Shown: piece by piece, positions 18,298 through 25,889 of the stretch
Layout: each line of letters starts with the position of its first letter
Numbering within the stretch: position 1 is the stretch's first letter
Virus record (IMG/VR): IMGVR_UViG_3300036861_000339
Coordinates: 1 to 43,508 of that record
DNA from: a virus
Length of the DNA stretch: 43,508 nt
Reading direction: 5' to 3' (one strand)
Notes under the pieces: model-generated
What the model saw: only the letters and a program-made list of their open reading frames with translations
What the model was told of the DNA's origin: nothing
The model's database searches: none
Translations under genes and position numbers: made by a program

Positions 18298-18659
18298 GTT
18301 CAGGGGATCTTCATAATCTCTTCGATCTTTATCTGACTCTACTCTCGCTTCTAGCTATCCTTATCGTTCCAGCTTCACTGTATTGTACGATACGAGCGTG
18401 GGGATTTGTTAGAAAGTACCGAGGGTATCGATTACCTACCGTCTTCGCAATCGTGAATACGATTGCATTTCCAGCCGCTTTTTTCATTGGAATTCTAGCT
18501 TGGAATAGGCTTGCGGGTAATCCTTCACCTAATTGGACACCCCCAGTTAGTGCTGCTGTATTCATCCTCTTAGACATCATCCCTCTCATTACGACGGGAT
18601 ATATGGTTTGGGTTGATAGACGGAGTAGAAACGAGAGACGTTCTCCTCCATCAGAGTAG
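18294..18659 (+). CDS. Three-span membrane protein, holin-like
   Basis: A 121-aa protein with three hydrophobic segments: near residues 11-35 (LYLTLLSLLAILIVPASLY), 47-70 (TVFAIVNTIAFPAAFFIGIL) and 83-104 (AAVFILLDIIPLITTGYMVW), and a charged C-terminal tail (DRRSRNERRS). It is coupled to the preceding 55-aa gene by ATGA. This topology and location immediately before the putative lysin fit a class I holin. Confidence 0.65.
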   Translation: MSSGDLHNLFDLYLTLLSLLAILIVPASLYCTIRAWGFVRKYRGYRLPTVFAIVNTIAFPAAFFIGILAWNRLAGNPSPNWTPPVSAAVFILLDIIPLITTGYMVWVDRRSRNERRSPPSE

Positions 18660-18672
18660 AAAGGAAGGCGGT

Positions 18673-19440
18673 ATGGCAACTCTCGGCGGTTATATTCTTA
18701 ATCGCCATAGGTCACAGTATGATGATGGTAACTCAGTTATCACTCATCATGAAGGCTGTACATGGACAACTGGAGCTAATGGTGCAGACGCTTCTACCGG
18801 TGGACGTGTAGATAAAACGCCCGACCAGATTCATACCTTAGTTTCGAACGACGAAGAGACTAATCCAACTCCCGGCTGGTCGTTACCAGATCTGAAAAAG
18901 GCAATGGACAGGTTAGGAATTCCGTTCGAAGATAAGTCCGGTACTGGATGGGCAGCTGCCATCAGTGCGTTGATGGCGAGTCAGTACGTTTCATTACAGG
19001 GAGATTCTGACCGATTCCCAGATGGGTGTTCTGGCGAATTCGACGGTGACCATGACTTAGGCATCTTCCCAGTTTGGAGAACTTTTAACGGTCTTCGTCA
19101 GTGGTGGATCAATGATCCCATCTGTCCCACAGGGCGTTGGGAATATGAGTATATTCTTCGAAACTACGCAGTGAAGTTCTACCCAACTGTCAGATTTGGA
19201 GTCTTCACTCATTCAGTTCCGAGGGCAGTAACTCCCACTCGTTTCCGGGTAGTTATCACTGGCAGAACTAGGCTCTACTCAAAAGTGAGGGGAACTTATG
19301 TAGGTACCGTCACAAAAGCAACCTATATCTGTACCAAGGTGAAAGCTTCTGACGGCCTGTGGTGGTATCGTATCGTAGAGGGTAAGCGAACCGGACAAGC
19401 TTTCAAAATCAATCGCTACACTAAAGCTACGAAGATCTAG
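18673..19440 (+). CDS. Putative lysin: C39/papain-like cysteine peptidase with SH3-like tail
   Basis: 255 aa from the ATG at 18673, which has AAGGAAGG just upstream; an in-frame start at 18613 would run into the previous gene. The N-terminal ~155 residues follow the C39-like layout: Cys in HHEGCTWTT, then TGGRVDKTPDQI, LPDLKKAMDRLG, YVSLQGD, His in FDGDHDLGI, and an Asp in INDPI. These would be the Cys-His-Asp triad. The C-terminal ~60 residues (TRLYSKVRGTYVG to YRIVEGKRTGQAF) look like an SH3b wall-binding domain. With adjacent holin-like genes it is the best endolysin candidate. Catalytic assignment is by pattern. Confidence 0.6.
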   Translation: MATLGGYILNRHRSQYDDGNSVITHHEGCTWTTGANGADASTGGRVDKTPDQIHTLVSNDEETNPTPGWSLPDLKKAMDRLGIPFEDKSGTGWAAAISALMASQYVSLQGDSDRFPDGCSGEFDGDHDLGIFPVWRTFNGLRQWWINDPICPTGRWEYEYILRNYAVKFYPTVRFGVFTHSVPRAVTPTRFRVVITGRTRLYSKVRGTYVGTVTKATYICTKVKASDGLWWYRIVEGKRTGQAFKINRYTKATKI

Positions 19441-19449
19441 GAGGGTAGG

Positions 19450-19755
19450 ATGACTTACTCAATTAGCCTTACTGGTCATGGCGCAGCATCTGATGATGTG
19501 AAGGAGGTTTTCGAGAATGCCGTCAGGGCGCTGAGGAAGGTGAATGAGCTTGGAATCCAGGACGTAAAGTCCGGTATCTCAAACACCGCTTATCTCTCTG
19601 GTTCAGCAGGTGGGATGGGGATCGACGGCGACAACTTTACAATGAGTGTAACTGATGTCGCGGATGTTGATGAGGACGAAGTTCTTGATGAGGAAGAGGT
19701 AGAAGACACCGACCCAGAAGCTGAGACTGCAGCTGGAACTGAACCTGATGCCTGA
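19450..19755 (+). CDS. Small protein with acidic tail, unknown
   Basis: A 101-aa protein preceded by GGAGGGTAGG. The N-terminal half has a helix (SDDVKEVFENAVRALRKVNE) that recurs in small phage proteins. The C-terminal third is a run of Asp, Glu and Val residues (DVDEDEVLDEEEVEDTDPE). No membrane segment. It overlaps the next gene by eight bases. Function unknown. Confidence 0.65.
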   Translation: MTYSISLTGHGAASDDVKEVFENAVRALRKVNELGIQDVKSGISNTAYLSGSAGGMGIDGDNFTMSVTDVADVDEDEVLDEEEVEDTDPEAETAAGTEPDA

Positions 19756-19999
19756 TATCACTCAACCCGTCGCTGAAGTCATCACTGGTGGAAACTTAGT
19801 TGCGAAGCTAACTACGAAGAAGCTTATTAAGGACTTCATCGTAGATGTGATTACGAGTCTGCCAGTTTCTGGAGTCACAATCACCGTTGCCAATATCCAA
19901 GACAAAGCAGCTTTAGTAGCTGTTCTCTTTGGAATTGGGAATGCGGTCGGTGGAGCAGTCCTTAGATTAGTTCTAAGGTGGGCTCAATCTCCCGACTGA
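19748..19999 (+). CDS. Small hydrophobic protein at the end of the late operon
   Basis: An 83-aa protein with two moderately hydrophobic stretches (IKDFIVDVITSLPVSGVTIT and ALVAVLFGIGNAVGGAVLRL). It is the last plus-strand gene of the late region and its 3' end overlaps the convergent nuclease gene by 16 bases. A further holin-like or membrane role is possible. No family recognised. Confidence 0.6.
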   Translation: MPDITQPVAEVITGGNLVAKLTTKKLIKDFIVDVITSLPVSGVTITVANIQDKAALVAVLFGIGNAVGGAVLRLVLRWAQSPD

Positions 20000-20334
20000 G
20001 GCGGCTTGGAATTACGCTTGCGCAATCGGGCCTCCTGGATTGCGTCGAGCCGGTCGAGAACGGCGAGAGCCATCTCGACTGAATGGACCCGGTGAGCAAC
20101 GCCGCCTGCTTGCCGGGTCTTTCTAATCCTGTCAGCTTGGAGGTCAGTAAGTTTCTCCTCGGCATCTCTTTTGACCTCGAGGGCGACGTACCTACCAAGA
20201 TAGCAACCGACGATATCTAGGCGCCCTCTTGCCTCATACGGGTTGCCTTGAGTATTGTCCCACAGTCCCCCCCTCGCGCGCAAAGCCTTCAGAATCTTTT
20301 TCTGAACGGTGCGTTCGAGGGGGGGTTTTTTCAT
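19984..20334 (-). CDS. VRR-NUC domain nuclease
   Basis: A 116-aa protein of about the usual size for stand-alone phage VRR-NUC proteins. It has the N-terminal EXTVQKKIL-type helix, then NPYEARGRLDIVGCYLGR with the metal-binding Asp, and ALEVKRDAEEKLTDLQ with the Glu-x-Lys pair of the PD-(D/E)XK core. GGAG lies six bases before the ATG, and the ATG overlaps the stop of the 33-aa gene upstream (ATGA). It is likely to act on replication or recombination intermediates. Confidence 0.85.
   Translation of the reverse strand: MKKPPLERTVQKKILKALRARGGLWDNTQGNPYEARGRLDIVGCYLGRYVALEVKRDAEEKLTDLQADRIRKTRQAGGVAHRVHSVEMALAVLDRLDAIQEARLRKRNSKPPQSGD
20267..20331 (+). terminator. Candidate rho-independent terminator of the late operon
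   Basis: On the plus strand, CCCCCCCTCG (20267-20276) pairs perfectly with CGAGGGGGGG (20316-20325), followed at once by six T. The loop holds a second 7-bp hairpin (TTCAGAA with TTCTGAA). It lies about 270 bases after the last late gene, inside the N-terminal codons of the convergent nuclease gene, where it encodes Lys-Lys-Pro-Pro and Arg-Gly-Gly. The long loop (about 39 nt) is unusual. Confidence 0.5.
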
Positions 20335-20432
20335 GCGATCTCCACGCTGGCGAGCAGATGCGCTCTGGCGCTGCAGGCGCTAATCCCTTCCCACATTCTG
20401 CTTCTTACCGTTAGCACGGCCAGCCCATTCAC
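20331..20432 (-). CDS. 33-aa protein, unknown
   Basis: A mini-gene that fills the gap between two minus-strand genes exactly. Its GTG start overlaps the upstream stop (TAGTG) and its stop overlaps the downstream ATG (ATGA). The product begins MNGLAVLTVRSRMWEG and ends LLASVEIA. The double overlap matches the coupling style of the whole window. No motif is visible; it may be a coupling ORF or a small functional peptide. Confidence 0.5.
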   Translation of the reverse strand: MNGLAVLTVRSRMWEGISACSARAHLLASVEIA

Positions 20433-20683
20433 TAGACTCCGAACTTCTCTTGATTAGCGGCTACTTCGTCACGAAGGTTATTCCAACGTTCCCTCGCTTC
20501 AGTATGGTTGTTTCGTGCCACAATTAGTTCTTCACTCCGCTGAGCAAGAACATGACTGGCTTCGGCCAACTCATGAAGTGCAGGAATGACTGGCATTAGA
20601 TTTGGTCTGGCCAATTCTGGACCAGCCAATTCTGGACCAGCCCATTTAGCAGTAGAGTTGGAAATATCCTTTGCTTCCATCAT
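20432..20683 (-). CDS. Small helical protein with short internal repeat
   Basis: An 83-aa protein with an AGGAG site just before the ATG. Residues ~14-26 contain AGPELAGPEL, encoded by two copies of a 15-bp direct repeat. The rest is a predicted coiled coil (IPALHELAEASHVLAQRSEE and ARERWNNLRDEVAANQ). It lies in the replication operon directly after the ssDNA-binding gene. Function unknown. Confidence 0.65.
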   Translation of the reverse strand: MMEAKDISNSTAKWAGPELAGPELARPNLMPVIPALHELAEASHVLAQRSEELIVARNNHTEARERWNNLRDEVAANQEKFGV

Positions 20684-20689
20684 AGTCTC

Positions 20690-21346
20690 CTAAAGCTCGT
20701 CGACGTCAATTTCATCTTCGTCGTCTTCATCCTCGTCATCGTCAATGACGGGCTTGGTCTTCTTTGACTTCTTGGTCTTCTCCTTATTTGACTTCTTTTT
20801 GGGGGCCGGCTCTTCCTCTTCTTCCTCTTCAGTCTCGTCCTCTTCGTCCTCGTCTTCCTCTTCGTCCTCATCGTCATCTGACTCAGCGGCGGCTTTCAGA
20901 TCCGCCCAGTCAGCCTTCGGGAATGTAGCAGAAACCTTAGAGGTATCCTTGCCGTTGTAATCATCATCTTCGAGTGTGATACCAATTCGCGGTTTCTTCG
21001 AGACGATGGTCGCGATCGGGATATCCACCGCGCTCTGTGGAACCTTATCTTCTCCGAGCAGATCCATAAGGAAACCGCGAAGGCTCCACAGGGACTCCTG
21101 CGTGAGCCCGGTCCTGTGGATAATTGACTTTCCAATCCCCTTCTTGTTACCCTCGAGAATAGTCAAATTCCAAGCCAGGTGCTTCCTGGAGGGATCATCC
21201 TTCTTAGTTCGCAGCTTGCAGTCCGTCACACGTGCTAGGTAATCACCTTCGGGAAGATGAGGGTTAGTTCCACCACCACCGCGCTCGATGCCAGTAAAGT
21301 CTACGGACAGGCTCTTGGGAGTCTTCATCCCCTGAGGCTTAGGCAT
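20690..21346 (-). CDS. ssDNA-binding protein, DUF669-like, with acidic tail
   Basis: 218 aa from the ATG at 21346 (CAGGAGAG upstream; overlaps the ATPase gene by eight bases). Residues 1-130 match the DUF669 pattern: SVDFTGIE, LPEGDYLARVTDCKLR, HLAWNLTILEGNKKGIGKSI and ESLWSLRGFLMDLLG. Residues ~140-218 are low complexity: an Asp/Glu run, a Lys-rich block (KKKSNKEKTKKSKKTK), then a second acidic run ending DVDEL. Acidic tails are typical of single-strand binding proteins that recruit partners. DUF669 genes usually sit beside Sak4-type ATPases, as here. Confidence 0.8.
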   Translation of the reverse strand: MPKPQGMKTPKSLSVDFTGIERGGGGTNPHLPEGDYLARVTDCKLRTKKDDPSRKHLAWNLTILEGNKKGIGKSIIHRTGLTQESLWSLRGFLMDLLGEDKVPQSAVDIPIATIVSKKPRIGITLEDDDYNGKDTSKVSATFPKADWADLKAAAESDDDEDEEEDEDEEDETEEEEEEEPAPKKKSNKEKTKKSKKTKPVIDDDEDEDDEDEIDVDEL

Positions 21347-22148
21347 TCGTCTCTCCTGCAATCTTGGCGAGGAAACCACCGAAAGTGGGGTTTCTCTCGA
21401 TGTATTTGAGTTCCTCGAACCGGTTACCGGCCAAGTACCTCTCGTGTGGGCCTAGAAGCATCCGCCTCTCAAACACCTTCTTTCCTTTCTCATCAGTTGT
21501 TTCCTTTACATACATCCTCCCGATGATACTGACGGCCGAGAGAAGAGTAGAGCGTGGTGCTGGCGAGAGTTCTGGGTGGGAGATACTCGAACTGGTTCCA
21601 TCTTCCTCCTCTGCAATGGTCATCTTCTCCTGAGCCGTGAAGATGATATGATAAGGCAGATTGCGGAACTTGATGATGGTATCCTTGATGTGTTCACCCA
21701 TCTTACCCCACGACCGCTGATCGGGTGTCTTAGGATCACGGTTGAAGTCTCGGTCCGCGTCGTCCTTCAGAACCCATCGCATGCAGACCATCGCCAGCAT
21801 TGTGATTGTGTCGATAACAACTACTTCGAAGTCGTGGTCTCCGCTTCGCAGAAGCCAGTAGATGGGGTCTAAATCTTCCCATTGTCTCACGCGATAGACT
21901 GACACGCGCTTGCCGTACTTCCGTACTGAAGCAGTACCCCTCTCGTTACAATCGATCACTAATGTGCGAAGAGGAGAGTCACAAGCGAAGCGAGTCTTTC
22001 CTACTTTATTCCTCGCATAGACCACCATAGAGATTGGTTCTATGATGTCTACCGATTGGATACGTTTACGTGCTTTCTCAATTTCATTCGTCTTCGTCTC
22101 CCTCGTCTGCTTCCCAATCCTCTTCGACGGCGCGAGCTCGATCGCCAA
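21339..22148 (-). CDS. RecA-fold AAA ATPase, Sak4-like
   Basis: A 269-aa protein. The Walker A region reads ARNKVGKT, with Ala in place of the usual first Gly, then TRFACDSP. Walker B is FEVVVIDTIT, and the core continues with IIFTAQE. Size and order are those of phage Sak4-like ATPases that work with a DUF669/SSB partner in recombination-dependent replication. The gene overlaps the upstream PD-(D/E)XK gene by 65 bases and the downstream SSB gene by eight. Confidence 0.8.
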   Translation of the reverse strand: MAIELAPSKRIGKQTRETKTNEIEKARKRIQSVDIIEPISMVVYARNKVGKTRFACDSPLRTLVIDCNERGTASVRKYGKRVSVYRVRQWEDLDPIYWLLRSGDHDFEVVVIDTITMLAMVCMRWVLKDDADRDFNRDPKTPDQRSWGKMGEHIKDTIIKFRNLPYHIIFTAQEKMTIAEEEDGTSSSISHPELSPAPRSTLLSAVSIIGRMYVKETTDEKGKKVFERRMLLGPHERYLAGNRFEELKYIERNPTFGGFLAKIAGETNA

Positions 22149-23133
22149 GCTTGTTCTCCTCCTTGATTGTGAATTTTTGCTTCCGCATTAGTGATGTGTC
22201 GAACCCATTAAGTTCGGATCGACAAAGATCATGGTATGCACATTGGGTGGAGCAATCTCGTGTGATGACGCGATAGCGTCTCTCAGTACTTCTGATGCGT
22301 TTTGCAGTTGAGAGACTGTCAAGGAGGATTTGTTTAGTAACCACACGTTCACGTGGAAGTCGATAGCGTCTAAGGAAAGGGGATCGCTTACGCAAGGGCC
22401 TAAGGACATCGAGAAATTCGGCCGGATCGAAGTTGTTATCCCTGAGGAATCTAAGCACTGTTGGGTAATCTGTGACAATCTTTCTCTTTGAGAGTGCACC
22501 AGCTCTTGTGAGTTGCGGGATTCCAGGCGGCTTGGATTTGACGTAGTTATAGATGACACCTGCGATATCCCATCCCCAGGCTTGCTTCGCCGCCCACGGA
22601 TAGAGCATGAGTTGCGGATCCATTGCATGAAACGCTGTCGCCTCGGGGATCGTCCCTGCCGTTTTGTGGTCAACTACCCACCACCGCCCTTCTAGATCTT
22701 CGATGACGAGGTCGATGATACCTTGAAACGGCTGAACTTTACCGTTGATCTTGAGAGGGGTGTCGACCTCGAATGGCTGTTCTACAGCCTTGACGGTCCA
22801 TCCTTCATTCTTCCGATAGAAGACATACGATTTCATGATACGAGTGACAATATCAGGAAGTGACGGTCCTCGTCTACCTCTCTTAGTTTCTAAACCGATT
22901 CGTTCTTCTTCGAAGAGTTTATTGTAATCCTTGAGATACTCATTGTGCCCGATGCGCCAATCACCCCCCACGTAATATGATTCGAGAGCCGCATGAACCC
23001 AGCTGCCAAGATAGAGAGGCCGGGCCTTCGCTTTGGGCACCAGGCGATCATCGTACTTGTATTCCCACTGCTTCGGGCATCGCTGGAACGTCTTAAGTTC
23101 CGACCAAGAAATCGCCTTGAGAGATTCTGTCAC
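22084..23133 (-). CDS. PD-(D/E)XK (RecB/Cas4-type) nuclease
   Basis: A 349-aa protein from a GTG start with GGAGG six bases upstream. The N terminus is ISWSELKTFQRCPKQWEY, a standard opening of this family, then LGSWVHAALESYY, the metal-binding Asp in GIIDLVI, and the catalytic core VVDHKTAG. The C terminus has a Cys cluster (CSTQCAYHDLC) which, with an early Cys, may hold an Fe-S cluster as in Cas4/AddB. It probably processes DNA ends for the Sak4/SSB system. A perfect sigma-70 promoter lies just upstream. Confidence 0.88.
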   Translation of the reverse strand: MTESLKAISWSELKTFQRCPKQWEYKYDDRLVPKAKARPLYLGSWVHAALESYYVGGDWRIGHNEYLKDYNKLFEEERIGLETKRGRRGPSLPDIVTRIMKSYVFYRKNEGWTVKAVEQPFEVDTPLKINGKVQPFQGIIDLVIEDLEGRWWVVDHKTAGTIPEATAFHAMDPQLMLYPWAAKQAWGWDIAGVIYNYVKSKPPGIPQLTRAGALSKRKIVTDYPTVLRFLRDNNFDPAEFLDVLRPLRKRSPFLRRYRLPRERVVTKQILLDSLSTAKRIRSTERRYRVITRDCSTQCAYHDLCRSELNGFDTSLMRKQKFTIKEENKLGDRARAVEEDWEADEGDEDE

Positions 23134-23153
23134 CGCCGCCTCCGTTATTACGC

Positions 23154-23182
23154 ATTATAAGACAACACGTAATCCCTGTCAA
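23154..23182 (-). promoter_or_regulatory. Sigma-70 promoter for the recombination block
   Basis: On the minus strand TTGACA (23182-23177) and TATAAT (23159-23154) are both perfect and are separated by 17 bases. The -10 is preceded by GTTGTCT, shared with three other promoters in the window. The predicted start lies about 14 bases before the GTG of the nuclease gene. The -35 overlaps the stop codon of the upstream P-loop gene. Confidence 0.85.
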
Positions 23183-23478
23183 TCTTCCGTAATTGACACA
23201 GCGGCCACATTATGATGACCGGTGATATAGTGTAGATGTTGATCCAAGTCTTCAAGGAAGAGTTTAGGATGTCTACCATTCAGCATTCCGTTCTTGATTT
23301 GTCCCACAGTGATAAAGCGATTCTTATCAATGTCAGGAGCAATCTGCCGCATCCGGTCCGTCATCATTCCATTGAGACATACCATTATTGCATCTTCACC
23401 AGCCTCGAGAGCTGACCTCATTACTGTCAACATTTCAGTAGTTTTACCAGTAGCTCGGTTCCCCGAGATTACACGCAT
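23179..23478 (-). CDS. Short P-loop NTPase
   Basis: 99 aa from the ATG at 23478, which shares TGATG with the polymerase stop; an in-frame start 15 bases earlier is less likely. The Walker A motif is GNRATGKT near the N terminus, followed by a helix and the strand DAIMVCLNG. A possible Walker B is KLFLEDLD. At this length it is a minimal P-loop core, too short for a helicase. It may assist the polymerase or recombination genes that flank it. Confidence 0.7.
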   Translation of the reverse strand: MRVISGNRATGKTTEMLTVMRSALEAGEDAIMVCLNGMMTDRMRQIAPDIDKNRFITVGQIKNGMLNGRHPKLFLEDLDQHLHYITGHHNVAAVSITED

Positions 23479-25889
23479 CAGTGTTCTCCCCAATGCTGAC
23501 CGATCGTGACATCCGCTTCGATCGGAACAGTTGGACTATACCCGAACAGCTTCTTCAATGGCAGGTGCTCCATCACGTGCTTGGTGATTCTGGCTGCTTC
23601 TTCTGCGTACTCCTCTGTGGCTTCTAGGAGGATGGAATCATGAACGTTACCGAGAATCCTACTTCTAGTGTGATCGAGCTTCCTGGAGAGCCTGACCATT
23701 GATAGGACAGTAAGATCGCTCGCAAATCCCTGCACTGGAGAGTTGATAGCTTCTCGTTCAGCTTCTCCTTGAACTCCTTCATCGGTGGAGTTGATATTGG
23801 GAAGGTGTCTAATTCGTCCAATAGGCGAAGAAACTGCACCAATGTTTCGCACGATCCTTCGTTGTCGATTATGCCAATTCTCGAGGGCTCCGTATTGTTT
23901 GAAGAAGGCGTTGCGGTAGGCTTTGGCTTCGTCATCTGTGACCTCTGTCTGGTACTTCTCCTTGGCGTAAATCTTGAATTTCTTCCATCTCATTCCGTAG
24001 AGAAACCCGAAGTTGACAGCCTTAGCCATCTTCCTCTCTTCCTTCGTGATTAGTTCTGGAGCTTTGCCAAGAATTTTTGCAGCCGTTTGAAGATGCGGGT
24101 CTTCTCCGTTACGGAAAGCATCTGAGAGGGTTCGGTCTCTGGAAAACATAGCAGCAAGTCTGAGCTCGACTTGAGCAAAATCAGCTTCAATGAGACGCCA
24201 CCCAGGTTCTGATCCGATGATACTTCGAATGTAAATATCTCGAGGCACCTGTTGCATGTTTGAGGATAGACGCCCGGTGACAGTACCGGAGAGATTGTAA
24301 GAGGTGTAAAGTCGTGGCTTGCCAGCGATAGCAACTCGGTTAAGCCAATTTCTAGTGTAGGTCGATTCATTCTTCTGCCACTTCCTTAGTTCCATAAGCA
24401 GAGCCACAGCCGGGTGCTTGTCTACCAGTTCAAGAAGAGCTGACTCAGCGGTGGACGGCTTCCCTGTGGGCGTGAGCTGGATGATGGGGAGTTTAAGATG
24501 GCCGAAGAACCAACGACCAAGAAATTGAGGCGATCTGAAGTTCGCATTGTCTCTTAGTTCTTCCGGCACCATCTCCAGCATCTCATCATTGACTTGAGCA
24601 ATCTTGTGAAGAATGCTTCGATGACGGCGTTCAAGCCGCTCCATGTCCACAGGGAAGCCGTTCACTTCGATATCAACGAATGCTCGACAAGCGGGCATCG
24701 TCAGTCGAGTAAACAACCTAGCGAGTCTGGGTTGTTTCTTAAGTTCGTCGCGGAAGAGATGGTACAAACGGAGTGTGTAGTCGGCATCTTTTCCGTTGTA
24801 GATAGCAAGTTTACGAAGTGCTGTAGCATCTCCAGAGAAACTGATTCCGGCTTCATATTCATCAGCGCCGAGATATATTCGAGCGAGCGGTTTGAGGCCA
24901 GAGGGTCGGTTCTCATCGAGGAGATGAGCTGCAAGTTTAGTGTCAAAGTGGGCATATAGATGTACTCCTTTCGCTCTCATCCATGCATCATCAAACTTGA
25001 CATTGTGTCCTACCATCTTCTTACCAGCGAGCGCTACGTTAAGCGCATCGTATACTCTTCTGATTGGTATGTCCCAGCGGGTAGCGGGGTGTTCCAACGA
25101 AACAACATAGGCTTTTCCCGGTTCCCATGAGAACGCCACAGTATGAATAAGCCCATTAGGACTCCAAGGATTAAGACCACCTTCGTTTTCATCTGGATCA
25201 CTGCTTCCTGTCTCCACATCGAAAGCGATGGGTGTCTCCACAGTCGCGAGCATCTGACATAGACGCGCGAGGCCCTTAGAACTTTGAACTAACTTACTGT
25301 CAGTTTCCGGGCGACGATCTTCGCCTTTGGTCAGGCGGGCAAATGTCATCAGGTCCGACTTGAAGGACGTCTCTAGCCCTGGATTGCGCAGGACAGCCGC
25401 GGGATGGACGGTCACAAAGGCAGTACGGCCACCTGGCAACTGCTGTGCAGTACCCCTCTTCTTCATTACCCCCGAGGTCTTCAGGATTGAACGAAGTGCC
25501 GCGTTACCCATAACGAGAATGTAATCTGGCTTGACGATCTCAAGTTCAGACTGCATGTAAGTTGAGCACGCCTTGATCTGTCCGTTAGTCGGTGTTGCGT
25601 TATCAGGCGGCCGGCACCTAACTGAGTTCGTAATGTAGACAGTTTCTCTTGGGAGCCCGACTTCCGCAAGAACTCGATCCAGATACCTGCCTGCGGGTCC
25701 GCTGAAAGGACGAGCAATATCATCCTCCCTCGCACCTGGAGCTTCTCCCACAAGCATGATACGAGTTGGAACTGGCCCATCTCCCAAGAGACACACGGAT
25801 TGGGCAGATTTGTAGAGGGGACAGAGCCTACAGTCTTCGTTCCTAACAGGGAGCCATACCTTCTTTCTTGCTTCTGGATTAAGGGGCAT
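23478..25889 (-). CDS. Family-A DNA polymerase fused to an Fe-S uracil-DNA glycosylase-like domain
   Basis: An 803-aa replicative polymerase. Residues 1-~190 are a family-4/5 UDG-like domain: cysteines 20, 23, 92 and 108 in the Fe-S spacing, motif GEAPGAREDD, and VHPAA. Residues ~215-385 are a 3'-5' exonuclease (DVE at 224-226, HNVKFD at 295-300, DADYT at 368-372). Residues ~390-803 are the palm and fingers: motif A EADFAQVELRL (Asp570), motif B KMAKAVNFGFLYG, motif C NVHDSI. All catalytic polymerase residues are present. UDG-like/PolA fusions occur in some phages, including SPO1-type as I recall. The N-terminal domain may recognise uracil or a modified base, or may be structural. Confidence 0.95.
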   Translation of the reverse strand: MPLNPEARKKVWLPVRNEDCRLCPLYKSAQSVCLLGDGPVPTRIMLVGEAPGAREDDIARPFSGPAGRYLDRVLAEVGLPRETVYITNSVRCRPPDNATPTNGQIKACSTYMQSELEIVKPDYILVMGNAALRSILKTSGVMKKRGTAQQLPGGRTAFVTVHPAAVLRNPGLETSFKSDLMTFARLTKGEDRRPETDSKLVQSSKGLARLCQMLATVETPIAFDVETGSSDPDENEGGLNPWSPNGLIHTVAFSWEPGKAYVVSLEHPATRWDIPIRRVYDALNVALAGKKMVGHNVKFDDAWMRAKGVHLYAHFDTKLAAHLLDENRPSGLKPLARIYLGADEYEAGISFSGDATALRKLAIYNGKDADYTLRLYHLFRDELKKQPRLARLFTRLTMPACRAFVDIEVNGFPVDMERLERRHRSILHKIAQVNDEMLEMVPEELRDNANFRSPQFLGRWFFGHLKLPIIQLTPTGKPSTAESALLELVDKHPAVALLMELRKWQKNESTYTRNWLNRVAIAGKPRLYTSYNLSGTVTGRLSSNMQQVPRDIYIRSIIGSEPGWRLIEADFAQVELRLAAMFSRDRTLSDAFRNGEDPHLQTAAKILGKAPELITKEERKMAKAVNFGFLYGMRWKKFKIYAKEKYQTEVTDDEAKAYRNAFFKQYGALENWHNRQRRIVRNIGAVSSPIGRIRHLPNINSTDEGVQGEAEREAINSPVQGFASDLTVLSMVRLSRKLDHTRSRILGNVHDSILLEATEEYAEEAARITKHVMEHLPLKKLFGYSPTVPIEADVTIGQHWGEH

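Noticed and set aside
20745-20960. Plus-strand ORF with a long run of serines
   Set aside because: Antisense of the Asp/Glu tail of the ssDNA-binding protein; low complexity explains it.
23193-23220. Plus-strand TTGACA followed by TATGAT near 23193
   Set aside because: Spacing is only about 12 bases and it lies inside a minus-strand gene with no plus-strand gene after it.
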